Assembly (NCBI GenBank): GCA_002422395.1
Contig: DIUY01000004.1
Location: forward strand, 29,978-93,977
From: Methylococcaceae bacterium UBA6146
GTDB lineage: Bacteria; Pseudomonadota; Gammaproteobacteria; Methylococcales; Methylomonadaceae
DNA: 64,000 bases
Direction: 5' to 3'
The translations under genes and the position numbers were made by a program. Every line of letters begins with the position of its first letter. Positions within the stretch are counted from its first letter, which is position 1. The notes below the pieces were generated by a model. It did no database searches. It saw only the letters and a program-made list of their open reading frames with translations, and was not told where the DNA came from. Positions 17,743-26,275 of the stretch are shown here, in pieces.

Positions 17743-18588
17743 TTAATGGGTTGCGGCGACGGAGACTTGTTCTGCGTCCAGCAAGGGTATGCCTTCGGCT
17801 TCGAGCAACCGCCGGATTTCCGGTTGTTTATCTTTAATGACATGGTTCAATTGTGCCAGTAAGGCTTCGTTACCTTTACGCACCGCCATCGACGTACTGT
17901 AGTGATGCCCGACTTTTTCCCCGTCCGCCCGTTTGTTGGTGTCGCGGATGATAGTCATCGTTAACGGTGTGCCGGAGGCTTTGACATAAGGCCCAGCCGC
18001 CGGCCCCCACAAAGCCGCCACTTCGGCATGGCCTGAGGCGACTTCGCTGACCAATTTTGCCGTATCGTATTTGACGTATTGGTTGCGTTTTGACTTATAA
18101 CCGACCAGTTCTTGCGAATAATTGAACATGTCGTTATAGCGTCCGATAGCGCGGAGCATCACTTCCGCAGGCGAACCCGGCACAAAGGCGATACGCTGGG
18201 CTTTTTGCAAAGCTTCGCTATCCCACGAGTTGATCGCTTGACCGTCTTTGCGGGTGATGAACACATAGCCGGAACGGTAATACGCCACACTGGTGGAGAC
18301 ACGCGGGTCGCCCGTATCCACGCCGATGACGGCATCACACAAGCCTTTGTCCAAGGTGTCGCGCAGGTAATAGCGCGGGTCAGTCCAGTAGACGTACTCG
18401 ACTTTTTTGTTTAATGCTTGGCCGACTAACTGGGCGAGCTTGTTTTCAAAACCCTCGCCTTTATTGTTGGAGTACGGCATTTCATCTTCGGCGGCGCAGA
18501 TTTTTAAGGCGCTGTTATCGGCGTTTGCCGTGGACAGGCTTAAACCTAGGCAAGCGAGGGCTAACAGGTGTTTTTTTGTTAATGGCAT
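17743..18588 (-). CDS. mxaJ: MxaJ, periplasmic binding-protein-like methanol dehydrogenase accessory protein
   Basis: A 281-residue exported protein with the solute-binding protein fold (LKICAAEDEMPYSNNKGEGF after the signal peptide, CDAVIGVDTGDPRVSTSVAY, SGHAEVAALWGPAAG). MxaJ is required for a functional MxaFI enzyme and may act as its chaperone. I chose ATG 18588 because the signal peptide starts cleanly there (MPLTKKHLLALACLGLS); a TTG six codons upstream is possible. It follows mxaF after a gap with a hairpin repeat. Confidence 0.93.
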   Translation of the reverse strand: MPLTKKHLLALACLGLSLSTANADNSALKICAAEDEMPYSNNKGEGFENKLAQLVGQALNKKVEYVYWTDPRYYLRDTLDKGLCDAVIGVDTGDPRVSTSVAYYRSGYVFITRKDGQAINSWDSEALQKAQRIAFVPGSPAEVMLRAIGRYNDMFNYSQELVGYKSKRNQYVKYDTAKLVSEVASGHAEVAALWGPAAGPYVKASGTPLTMTIIRDTNKRADGEKVGHHYSTSMAVRKGNEALLAQLNHVIKDKQPEIRRLLEAEGIPLLDAEQVSVAATH

Positions 18589-18633
18589 GTTTGTTCTCGT
18601 TTCCAATCAATCTATATGCAAGTTCAGAGAATC

Positions 18634-18664
18634 CGTCATTCCGGCAGGGATTGTCGGAATGACG
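18634..18664. repeat. Hairpin repeat between mxaF and mxaJ
   Basis: CGTCATTCCGGCA and a near-complement ending GGAATGACG form a stem of about 12 pairs. This is a widespread intergenic palindrome type. In the mxa transcript it lies just after the mxaF stop, where it could protect the 3' end of the abundant mxaF message. Confidence 0.75.
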
Positions 18665-18693
18665 ATATTGCTATCTCGATTGCTCTTTACACA

Positions 18694-20502
18694 TCAAAGC
18701 GCAAACACCATCACACCGCCGCCCATTTGCGTGTAATGCGCCAATTCTTTAAACGCACCCACTGCACCTAAACCTGCTGTCGGGTCTTTCAGGTCAAACA
18801 CCAAACCGACACCAGGCCAGCCGCCCACGCCGTAATAAATCGCCACATATTGCTTGCCGTTATGCAGATAAGTGATCGGGTGGCCGATAACGCCGGACGG
18901 CAGTTTGAATTTCCACAGCTCTTCGCCGGTTTTCGAGTTCAAGGCTTTGATGTAACCATCTAAAGTGCCGTAGAACAGCAAGTCGCCAGCGGTCGCGGTC
19001 GTGCCGCCCCAAACCGCGAATTTCTCTTTCACTTCCCATTCAAATTCGCCAGTCACCGAGTTCATGGCTTTGACTTGGCCTAACGTGCCTTTCGGGCCTG
19101 GGTACATGTTCAAGGTCGCGCCGACGAAGAACTGACCTGCGCGGTAAGGCAGCATGAACGGTTCCCAATCCATACAGATGTGGTTGATGCCCATGAAGAA
19201 CAGTTTTTTGGCAGGGTCGTAAGATTCGATGCCTTGGTTGTGGTAGCCCATCGCGGACGGACATATCCCTTTAGCTTCGTGATCCATGTGCGTTGAATAT
19301 TCAGGGTCGCGGATGGGTAAGCCCGTTTTCAGATCGACTTTTTTCACCCAGTTGACGGTGTCGTCAATCTTGAAGGCATTGACCAGATCGCCGTTTTCAC
19401 GGTTTAGCGTGTACACCAGGCCGTTACGGTCGGGATGGGTCAGCAACTTGGTTTTCTTACCATCGACGATTTGCTCGGACAGCCCCATGTAGTTGACGCC
19501 CGCGTAGTCCCATTCGTCATGCGGGGTTTTTTGGTAGCCGAATTTGGCTTCGCCCGTGTTGACATCGCGTCCCCATATCGTCATCGTCCATTTGTTGTCG
19601 CCAGGGCGCATGGTTTCATTCCACGGCGCGGGGTTGCCGGAGCCGTAATAGAGCATGTCTAAATCAGGATCGAAGGCATACCAACCCCAGTTGGTGCCGC
19701 CGCCGATTTTCCACGCATCGCCTTCCCAAGTCTTTAAGCCTAAGCCAAATTGCCCGTAATGCGGATTGGCTTTGTTGAAATCTTTTGCCAATTTGATGTC
19801 TTCATCAGGCCCCGTGGCGTAGACGCGCCATAATTGCTTGCCGTCCTTGATGCTGTAAGCGGTCGCGTAACCGCGCACCCCCAGTTCCGCACCGGAACTG
19901 CCGACGATGACTTTATCCTTGACAACAAATGGCGCAATGGTCAAGGTTGAGCCCATCGCAATGTCGGAATTTTCCATTTTCCACAGCAATTCGCCCGTTT
20001 TTGCATTCAACGCGACGATATGCCCGTCCAACTGGTTTTGGAAAATGGTCGCCGGATAGCCGTTACCTTCCGGTGCGTAAGCCAAGCCCCGGTTGACCAC
20101 GTCACAACAGGCCACGGCGCGTGCCGCCGGGTTTTGTTTAGGTTTGAATTCCCAGAGGATTTTGTCCGGCTCGTTCAAGTCGATGGCGAAAATATTATTC
20201 GGGTACGGCGTGTGCACATACATGATGCCGTTGACGACCAACGGGCCGCCTTCGTGGCCGTTCAGCACGCCCGTGGAAAATGACCAGACCGGTTTCAGAT
20301 TTTTGACGTTGGTGACGTTGATGTCATACAGCTCGCTAAAATGGGTCGCGCTGTAATCTTTGGTCTGCATCACCCAGTTGGTGTTTTGGCGCGACAGTTT
20401 TTCCAGTTCTTTATTGGCTAGCGCAGGTTGCGCCAAGGCCAATGAAATGCCCGCCGCCAATGCAGTGCGTCCTGCATAACCGGCCATTTTCAAAATCCGC
20501 AT
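18694..20502 (-). CDS. mxaF: Methanol dehydrogenase large subunit, calcium type
   Basis: Oxidises methanol to formaldehyde in the periplasm with PQQ. The 602-residue precursor has a signal peptide cleaved after residue 29 (ALA/NKE). The vicinal disulfide pair is C132-C133. Metal ligands Glu206, Asn290 and catalytic Asp332 correspond to 177, 261 and 303 of the known mature enzyme. Residue 334 is Ala (WDYA), where lanthanide XoxF enzymes have Asp, so this is a calcium enzyme. Tryptophan-docking repeats of the eight-bladed propeller are recognisable (LNAKTGELLWK, LNSKTGEELWKF). A TGGAGG ribosome site lies six bases before ATG 20502. Confidence 0.98.
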   Translation of the reverse strand: MRILKMAGYAGRTALAAGISLALAQPALANKELEKLSRQNTNWVMQTKDYSATHFSELYDINVTNVKNLKPVWSFSTGVLNGHEGGPLVVNGIMYVHTPYPNNIFAIDLNEPDKILWEFKPKQNPAARAVACCDVVNRGLAYAPEGNGYPATIFQNQLDGHIVALNAKTGELLWKMENSDIAMGSTLTIAPFVVKDKVIVGSSGAELGVRGYATAYSIKDGKQLWRVYATGPDEDIKLAKDFNKANPHYGQFGLGLKTWEGDAWKIGGGTNWGWYAFDPDLDMLYYGSGNPAPWNETMRPGDNKWTMTIWGRDVNTGEAKFGYQKTPHDEWDYAGVNYMGLSEQIVDGKKTKLLTHPDRNGLVYTLNRENGDLVNAFKIDDTVNWVKKVDLKTGLPIRDPEYSTHMDHEAKGICPSAMGYHNQGIESYDPAKKLFFMGINHICMDWEPFMLPYRAGQFFVGATLNMYPGPKGTLGQVKAMNSVTGEFEWEVKEKFAVWGGTTATAGDLLFYGTLDGYIKALNSKTGEELWKFKLPSGVIGHPITYLHNGKQYVAIYYGVGGWPGVGLVFDLKDPTAGLGAVGAFKELAHYTQMGGGVMVFAL

Positions 20503-20543
20503 GATTCCTCCAGAATATTATTTGGTGTGTGTTCAATAGGGCC

Positions 20544-20609
20544 TAGCCGTGTGTCCCGAAAGTGCTTGGCTTGCTTGATCGGGCAAGGATTGTTTGGGAC
20601 ACCCGGCTA
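20544..20609. promoter_or_regulatory. Imperfect inverted repeat in the mxaF upstream region
   Basis: TAGCCGTGTGTCCC (20544-20557) and GGGACACCCGGCTA (20596-20609) match in 13 of 14 positions as an inverted repeat with 38 bases between. Inside, CTTGC and GCAAG can pair again. It lies 42-107 bases upstream of the mxaF start in the 305-base divergent gap to the response-regulator gene. It may be an operator or a leader hairpin. I could not place -35 and -10 boxes with confidence. Confidence 0.5.
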
Positions 20610-20807
20610 TGCTGGACAGGAATGATACGGGAAGCAGTCAGAAGGCCGTTACGGAATAAGCCTGTAAAACAACGGGGAAATTAGCGGCAAATAATGGTGA
20701 AAATTTCCTTTAACCAAGTTGAACTTAAGCGGCACAGAAAAGGAAAACTTCCCATAGTTTCCGCTGCGAAAAAACGGCATCATGGTTGTTTCAAATAGGG
20801 AGGGGAT

Positions 20808-21482
20808 GTGTCACAAAAAATCAATGTATTGTTGGTCGATGACCATGCCGTAGTCAGGACTGGCTATAAAACCTATTTGGCCTTATCGGAAAACATCGGG
20901 CAAATTTATGAGGCCGACCGTGGCGAAGCCGCTTGCCAACTGTATAACCAATATCAACCCGACTTAGTGGTGCTGGATTTGTCCATGCCCGGCATCGGAG
21001 GTTTTGAAACTATCCGGCGGCTAATTAGCCGCGATCCCCACGCCAAAATTTTGGTGTTCAGTATCCATAATGAACTGGTCTATGTCACCCGCGCCTTAAA
21101 AGCTGGCGCCAAAGGCTACATCACCAAAAACAGCGTCCCCGAAATCCTTATCACGGCAGTTGGTAAAATAGCCCAAGGCGGCACGTTTGTAGAACCTGAA
21201 CTTGCCCAGCAATTGGCAATCACCATGACTTCGGGGCTGGATGATTCGGAAAGAATTAAATTGTTATCACCACGCGAATTTGATGTGTTTTGTTTGCTTG
21301 CGAACGGTTACACCACCCATAAAGCCGCAGAGAAATTGTGTTTGGGTTATAAGACCGTGTGCAATCACGGCACAGCGATTAAGGATAAACTGGGGGTGGC
21401 GACAGTTGCCGAATTGACCTTGTTGGCTACGCGGCAAGGCTTGATTGAGGCGAAGGATGCCCTGCATGAGGATCGCTGCTAA
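20808..21482 (+). CDS. mxaB: NarL/FixJ-type response regulator, probable MxaB
   Basis: A 224-residue two-domain regulator. The receiver has the acidic pair in LLVDDHAVVRTGY, the phospho-acceptor Asp in DLVVLDLSMPG and the Lys in GYITKNSVPE; a LuxR-type helix-turn-helix follows (LSPREFDVFCLLANGYTTHKAAEKL). It is divergent from mxaF and next to mxaD, which fits MxaB, the response regulator required for methanol dehydrogenase expression in methylotrophs. No histidine kinase gene is adjacent. The start is GTG 20808 after an AGGGAGGGG site. The symbol is inferred from context. Confidence 0.8.
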   Translation: MSQKINVLLVDDHAVVRTGYKTYLALSENIGQIYEADRGEAACQLYNQYQPDLVVLDLSMPGIGGFETIRRLISRDPHAKILVFSIHNELVYVTRALKAGAKGYITKNSVPEILITAVGKIAQGGTFVEPELAQQLAITMTSGLDDSERIKLLSPREFDVFCLLANGYTTHKAAEKLCLGYKTVCNHGTAIKDKLGVATVAELTLLATRQGLIEAKDALHEDRC

Positions 21483-21495
21483 GAGTAGCAGTTTC

Positions 21496-21549
21496 GTAGC
21501 CCACTGTTTTATCCGTAAATGGTGGGCAGAAAAGCGTTGCCCACCCTAC
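21496..21549. repeat. Palindromic repeat between the mxaB-like gene and mxaD
   Basis: The outer arms GTAG and CTAC enclose GGTGGGCA pairing with TGCCCACC at 21531-21545. It fills the short gap between two convergent genes, where it may also act as a weak two-way terminator, although no T run follows. Confidence 0.6.
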
Positions 21550-21553
21550 ACGA

Positions 21554-22084
21554 CTATTTCTCCAATTTTTTCTTCAATCCCTCCAATCCGTTCTTAAAAA
21601 ACGTATTCATGGCTTTGACCGCTGCTTCATCATTCAGGTTTTCCGGTGGCGTGTTGCCCGTATCGCCACGATAAAACCGGCTTTTTAAAACTACGGTGCT
21701 ATTGTCGGCATCTCTGCCAGGAGTCACTTGTAAAGTGACAGAATAGGAGCTAGCCGGAAAAGCTTGGACGTTTTCGGTTTTTAAACGGTAGCTGTACTCG
21801 TAGTCTTTATCGCTGTAAAAGTCCAGCTCTTCAACCAACTGGCCACCGTTTTGCAAGGTAATGGCGCGGATTCCGCCAGATTCATGCTTACCATCCCCTG
21901 TGCTTTGTTTAACATCGGGATGCCAGGTGGAGATGCCGTCGAATTGTTTGACGGCCTCCCAAACCATGGTGACAGGTGCGTTAATAGTGACACTTTCCTT
22001 GGCTTTTTGTGGGGTAGGCCCGTGTGCCGTAGCAAACAAAGGAAACATTAACAAGATGGTGAATACAAAAGGGTTGGGCGTCAT
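21554..22084 (-). CDS. mxaD: MxaD, SRPBCC-fold methanol dehydrogenase accessory protein
   Basis: A 176-residue exported protein: a signal peptide (MTPNPFVFTILLMFPLFATA), then a START/SRPBCC-type domain beginning ESVTINAPVTMVWEAVKQFDGISTWHPDVK. This matches MxaD, a periplasmic protein that stimulates the interaction of methanol dehydrogenase with cytochrome cL. I chose ATG 22084 so that the signal peptide is at the N-terminus; a longer frame from 22105 is possible. In many clusters mxaD ends the operon after mxaL; here it lies upstream of mxaF beyond the regulator gene. Confidence 0.85.
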   Translation of the reverse strand: MTPNPFVFTILLMFPLFATAHGPTPQKAKESVTINAPVTMVWEAVKQFDGISTWHPDVKQSTGDGKHESGGIRAITLQNGGQLVEELDFYSDKDYEYSYRLKTENVQAFPASSYSVTLQVTPGRDADNSTVVLKSRFYRGDTGNTPPENLNDEAAVKAMNTFFKNGLEGLKKKLEK

Positions 22085-22654
22085 AATCAATAATTCCTGA
22101 AACAAATGTGCATTATTGATAATCCCAACTAAAAATCATTGGGGTAAATTCCTGATATTGACTGGAGGAATTCCCGTTTTATAAGCGGCTACGAAACTTA
22201 CAGCGTTTTTACTCTTCGTTAAGGCTAGCCTTTTAAGTTGGGACAGGTTAAGCCGTTCGTGCTTCGCTTACCGCAGGCGTGCCCTTTCAAAGCACCAAGC
22301 GGCCTATCTTATCGGCCAAGCTAAGGTTGTCGGTACTGGCGTTGAAGCCGGTGTCTGGGGGACAGGCATCCCAAGGCATGGCTGGAGCCAGTATAAGCTG
22401 ATACAAGCCATGTACGAATGCGAAACAGTTTATAGGCTTAGCCGGGGGAGGAGGGCGCGGCTATCGGCATAGGGCGGCGTCTGGTTGGCTTCGGTTAGCT
22501 GAAATATCTCGCTAATCAGATCATTTTTGATCCATCAAAATTATGTACCCCCGTTGTGTGGGGGCCAAAAGCGCTTAAGCCGCTACAATTGTGTGGTTTC
22601 CAGACAGATCAAAAACGGATAAAATTCCAAAATTGAATTATTGTAAGGGAGAGA
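22085..22654. other. Non-coding gap of 570 bases upstream of def
   Basis: No convincing open reading frame on either strand. It contains a GATCATTTTTGATC palindrome near 22520 and a CCCCC-GGGGG hairpin near 22548. The stretch 22200-22500 is moderately GC-rich with many short complementary runs, which would be compatible with a structured RNA or a decayed gene, but I recognise no known RNA family or transposase. Confidence 0.4.
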
Positions 22655-23164
22655 TTGTTGAGTATTCTAACTATTCTTGAGTTTCCTGATGAGCGGTTAC
22701 GTAAAAAAGCCGTAGCGGTCAAGAAAGTCGATGCTAACATTGAAAAATTAGTCGATGACATGCTGGAAACGATGTATGAGGCAAAAGGGGTCGGGCTGGC
22801 CGCGACTCAGGTTAATGTCCAGAAACGCGTGATCGTTATTGATGTCAGTGAAGAAAAAAACGCGCCGTTGTGCTTGATCAACCCTGAAATCATCGAAAAA
22901 GACGGTGTTAAGGAATCTGAAGAGGGTTGTTTGTCAGTGCCGAATTTTTATGAAAAAGTAAAGCGTGCCGAGCATGTCCGTGTTAAAGCGTTGGACAAAG
23001 AAGGCCTGCCGTTTGAGTTTGATGCCCGTGAGTTGCTGGCGGTGTGTGTCCAGCATGAAATAGATCATCTGGAAGGCAAGTTATTTGTTGATTATTTGTC
23101 TTCTTTGAAAAGGCAGCGCATTAAAAAGAAACTGGAAAAAATCCATAAGCAGGAACAGGGTTAA
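22655..23164 (+). CDS. def: Peptide deformylase
   Basis: Removes the formyl group from new proteins. The 169-residue enzyme has all three family motifs: GVGLAATQV, EGCLSVP (metal Cys) and QHEIDHLEG (HExxH metal site). There is no ATG; two tandem TTG codons at 22655 and 22658 follow a TAAGGGAGA ribosome site, and either could be used. It forms an operon with fmt, which starts two bases after its stop. Confidence 0.97.
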   Translation: MLSILTILEFPDERLRKKAVAVKKVDANIEKLVDDMLETMYEAKGVGLAATQVNVQKRVIVIDVSEEKNAPLCLINPEIIEKDGVKESEEGCLSVPNFYEKVKRAEHVRVKALDKEGLPFEFDARELLAVCVQHEIDHLEGKLFVDYLSSLKRQRIKKKLEKIHKQEQG

Positions 23165-23166
23165 GC

Positions 23167-24090
23167 ATGAAAATTATTTTTGCCGGAACGCCTGATTTTG
23201 CGGTGCCCAGTTTGCAAATGTTGCGGGAATCAAAACACGATATTTGTGCTGTGTATACGCAACCTGACCGGCCGGCGGGTCGAGGCCGACATGTGCAGCC
23301 TAGCCCTGTCAAACAGCTTGCGCTGGCGGCCGGTCTTCCGGTATTGCAGCCACTGACGCTAAAAACCCCTGACGCATTACAGCAACTTGCCGATTTTAAT
23401 GCGGATTTAATGGTCGTTGTGGCGTTTGGTATGATTTTGCCACAAACGGTGTTGGATGCACCTAAATTAGGCTGTATCAATGTGCATGGTTCATTGTTGC
23501 CGCGTTGGCGCGGTGCTGCGCCTATCCAGCGGGCGATTATGGCGGGTGATGCAAAAACTGGCGTGACCATTATGCAAATCGTGCATAAACTGGATGCCGG
23601 CGATATGTTGCATAAGGAGGAGTATTTGATCGGTACCGATGACACTTCCTGTGATGTACATGACAAATTAGCTGAGCTAGGTGCGATAGGGTTGGCGAAA
23701 GTTTTGGCGCAGTTGGATGAGGGGATAACGCATGCCGAGCCGCAAGATGAAGCATTGGTGACGTATGCTGAAAAATTGGGCAAAAGTGAAGCAGTTATTG
23801 ATTGGACTCAATCAGCCGAGCATCTGGCTAGAAAAGTAAGGGGGCTTAATCCGTGGCCGGTTGCCCAAACCCTTTATCAGGGCAATGTCTTACGTATCTG
23901 GCGGGCTGAAGCGATTGCGGCTGAGGGTCATGCCGAACCTGGTTCGGTGCGTGGCCAACATAAAAACTTTGATGTTGCCACTGGACAAGGAGTATTGCGC
24001 TTGCAGGAAGTGCAGTTGCCAGGTGGTAAGCGTATGGCCGCCGAGGCTTTTTTAAATGCACATAATGCTGATGGGGCAAAATTAGGTTGA
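23167..24090 (+). CDS. fmt: Methionyl-tRNA formyltransferase
   Basis: Formylates initiator Met-tRNA using 10-formyltetrahydrofolate. The 307-residue length is standard. The N-terminal hydrolase domain carries INVHGSLLPRWRGAAPIQRAI with the catalytic Asn-His, and TGVTIMQIVHKLDAGDML; the C-terminal tRNA-binding domain follows. The stop overlaps the rsmB start. Confidence 0.97.
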   Translation: MKIIFAGTPDFAVPSLQMLRESKHDICAVYTQPDRPAGRGRHVQPSPVKQLALAAGLPVLQPLTLKTPDALQQLADFNADLMVVVAFGMILPQTVLDAPKLGCINVHGSLLPRWRGAAPIQRAIMAGDAKTGVTIMQIVHKLDAGDMLHKEEYLIGTDDTSCDVHDKLAELGAIGLAKVLAQLDEGITHAEPQDEALVTYAEKLGKSEAVIDWTQSAEHLARKVRGLNPWPVAQTLYQGNVLRIWRAEAIAAEGHAEPGSVRGQHKNFDVATGQGVLRLQEVQLPGGKRMAAEAFLNAHNADGAKLG

Positions 24091-25433
24091 AGACAAACAC
24101 ACGAGGGGTGGCGGTGCGTGTCCTCACTGAGGTTTTACAAAAAGGACATTCGTTAACGGCGGCTTTAGATCAGGCGTTGCCTTCGGTTGAATCCGCTCAA
24201 GACCGTGCGTTTGTTCAAGCTTTATGTTACGGCGTTTGCCGTCACTATCAACATTTGGACTTTGTCCTAAACCGGTTATTGGACAAGCCGTTAAAGGATA
24301 TGGATGTTAAGGTTCTGGCTTTAATAGGGCTGCATCAGTTGAGGTTTATGCGGGTAAAGCCCCACGCGGCAGTTTCGGAGACTGTCCATGTGGCACGCAA
24401 AAAACCATGGGCAAAGGGTTTAATTAACGCATTGCTGAGAACTTATCTGCGTGACCAAGACGCGCTTGAGCAGGCCGCTAAGCAGATACCTTCAGTCGCT
24501 AATAATCACCCCGATTGGCTGATAGGGCATATCCAGCGAGATTGGCCGGAGCAAGCCGGACACATATTTACAGAAAATAATCAGCTGCCGCCGATGGCGT
24601 TGCGTGTCAATTTGGCAAAAATTAGCCGTGAACACTATTTGAAACAGCTGGGTGGTTTGGGGATTTCTGCGGTTGCGGTTGATTTTTGCCCATCAGCGCT
24701 GATGCTTGATAAGCCGGTATCGGTTGAGCAATTGCCCGGTTTTGCTGAGGGCTTGGTTTCAGTACAAGATGCCGCAGCACAATTGGCGGCGGGCTTGCTG
24801 GTGCTTAAACCAGGGCAGCGGGTGTTAGATGTTTGTGCGGCCCCCGGCGGGAAAACTGCGCATATTCTGGAAACACAGCCACACCTAAATGCGATGGTTG
24901 CGGTTGATATTGATGCGGCGAGAATGCAGCGGGTCAGCGATAACTTACAGCGCTTACAGTTGTCTGCCACGCTATTGGTCGGTGACGCCGCAAAGCCTCT
25001 GGATTGGTGGGATGGGCTGCTGTTCGACCGTATTTTGTTGGACGCCCCGTGTTCTGCAACCGGTGTTATTCGCCGTCATCCTGATATTAAATTGCTGCGT
25101 CGTGCAGAAGATATTGGTCAGCTACAAGTCTTACAGCACGCTATTTTGGAGTCTGTCTGGCCGTTGTTAGCCCCAGGGGGGCTGTTGCTGTATGCCACTT
25201 GTTCGGTTTTAAAGCAGGAAAATGAACAGCAAGTTTTGGCATTTTTAGCGGCACATGCCGATGCTGTGCTTGAGCCTTTTGCTGCTGATTGGGGCAGGGA
25301 AAGTGTTTGCGGTCGGCAAATTTTTCCCGGTGACAACGCAATGGATGGGTTCTACTATGCTCGGCTGGGTAAACGCTTATTATTAAGTAAGCGCACTCCT
25401 ACGGTGTTAAAAAACTTACGGACGACTGCTTAA
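24087..25433 (+). CDS. rsmB: 16S rRNA m5C967 methyltransferase
   Basis: A 448-residue protein with an N-terminal NusB-like RNA-binding domain (RGVAVRVLTEVLQKGHSL) and a C-terminal SAM-dependent methyltransferase domain. Motifs are DVCAAPGGKTAHI (SAM), DAPCSATGVIRRHPD and YATCSVLKQEN, the last two holding the two cysteines of RNA m5C enzymes. The start is a TTG overlapping the fmt stop (TTGA), typical of a coupled def-fmt-rsmB operon. Confidence 0.95.
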   Translation: MKTNTRGVAVRVLTEVLQKGHSLTAALDQALPSVESAQDRAFVQALCYGVCRHYQHLDFVLNRLLDKPLKDMDVKVLALIGLHQLRFMRVKPHAAVSETVHVARKKPWAKGLINALLRTYLRDQDALEQAAKQIPSVANNHPDWLIGHIQRDWPEQAGHIFTENNQLPPMALRVNLAKISREHYLKQLGGLGISAVAVDFCPSALMLDKPVSVEQLPGFAEGLVSVQDAAAQLAAGLLVLKPGQRVLDVCAAPGGKTAHILETQPHLNAMVAVDIDAARMQRVSDNLQRLQLSATLLVGDAAKPLDWWDGLLFDRILLDAPCSATGVIRRHPDIKLLRRAEDIGQLQVLQHAILESVWPLLAPGGLLLYATCSVLKQENEQQVLAFLAAHADAVLEPFAADWGRESVCGRQIFPGDNAMDGFYYARLGKRLLLSKRTPTVLKNLRTTA

Positions 25434-25441
25434 CCATCGAA

Positions 25442-26275
25442 TTATTCATTACGCTCGGCATTGAGCAGTTCGATAATCGGTGAAGTGTTAGGGCGAATGC
25501 CGCGCCAGATAAAAAAGGCTTCTGCCGCCTGTTCTACCAGCATACCTAAACCATCCAGGCTTTTTTCAGCATTGTGGGCTAGCCCCCACCGCACAAAAGC
25601 GGTGGGTTTGTTGCCGTAGGCGAGGTCGTAGCAGACGCCGTTTTTTGCCAGCAAGCCATTCGGCAGTGGGGGGAGTTCATCACTTAAGCTGGCTGAAGTG
25701 GCGTTTAATATCAAATCAAATGATTGCCCATTTAGGTCGTTAAAACCGCAGCCCGTAATAATGCCCGATTGCTGAAACTCGGTCGCTAGAGTGGCGGCTT
25801 TTGCCACAGTGCGGTTGGCGATAATTAGGGCTTGTGGGGCTTGCTCAAGAACGGGGCTGATAATGCCCCGACTGGCGCCACCCGCCCCCAGAATTAAGAT
25901 GTTTTTGCCAGCCAGTTTAATGGCATGGTTGGCCATTAAGTCAGTGACCAGTCCGCAGCCATCGGTGTTATCGCCCAAAATAGTGCCATCGGTTTGCATG
26001 GCTAATGTGTTTACTGCCTTGGCCAGCTGGGCGCGATTGGTTTTATGTCCGGCGAATGTCCAGGCGAGTTCTTTTAGTGGCACTGTGCAATTTAAACCTT
26101 TGCCGCCTTCGGCAAAAAAAGCGGCGGCTGTTGCTGCGAATTCTTCAGCGATGACCTCTTGGGCGGTGTAATTTAGTGTTTGCCCAGTCTGCTTGGCAAA
26201 CAGCTGATGTATGCGGGGGGATTTGCTGTGTTTAATGGGATGGCCAAATACCGCATAACGGTCAATTATTGTCAT
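25442..26275 (-). CDS. aroE: Shikimate dehydrogenase
   Basis: Reduces 3-dehydroshikimate with NADPH in aromatic amino acid synthesis. The 277-residue protein begins TIIDRYAVFGHPIKHSKSPRIH, with catalytic Lys and Asp regions LNCTVPLKELAW and GDNTDGCGL, and the NADP fold GAGGASRGII. I chose ATG 26275, which overlaps the upstream gene stop in ATGA; the longer frame to 26356 adds 27 residues unlike the family. Confidence 0.96.
   Translation of the reverse strand: MTIIDRYAVFGHPIKHSKSPRIHQLFAKQTGQTLNYTAQEVIAEEFAATAAAFFAEGGKGLNCTVPLKELAWTFAGHKTNRAQLAKAVNTLAMQTDGTILGDNTDGCGLVTDLMANHAIKLAGKNILILGAGGASRGIISPVLEQAPQALIIANRTVAKAATLATEFQQSGIITGCGFNDLNGQSFDLILNATSASLSDELPPLPNGLLAKNGVCYDLAYGNKPTAFVRWGLAHNAEKSLDGLGMLVEQAAEAFFIWRGIRPNTSPIIELLNAERNE

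Noticed and set aside
23121..23783. A 220-codon reverse-strand frame over fmt
   Set aside because: Cys- and Ser-rich shadow translation opposite a certain gene, with no motif.
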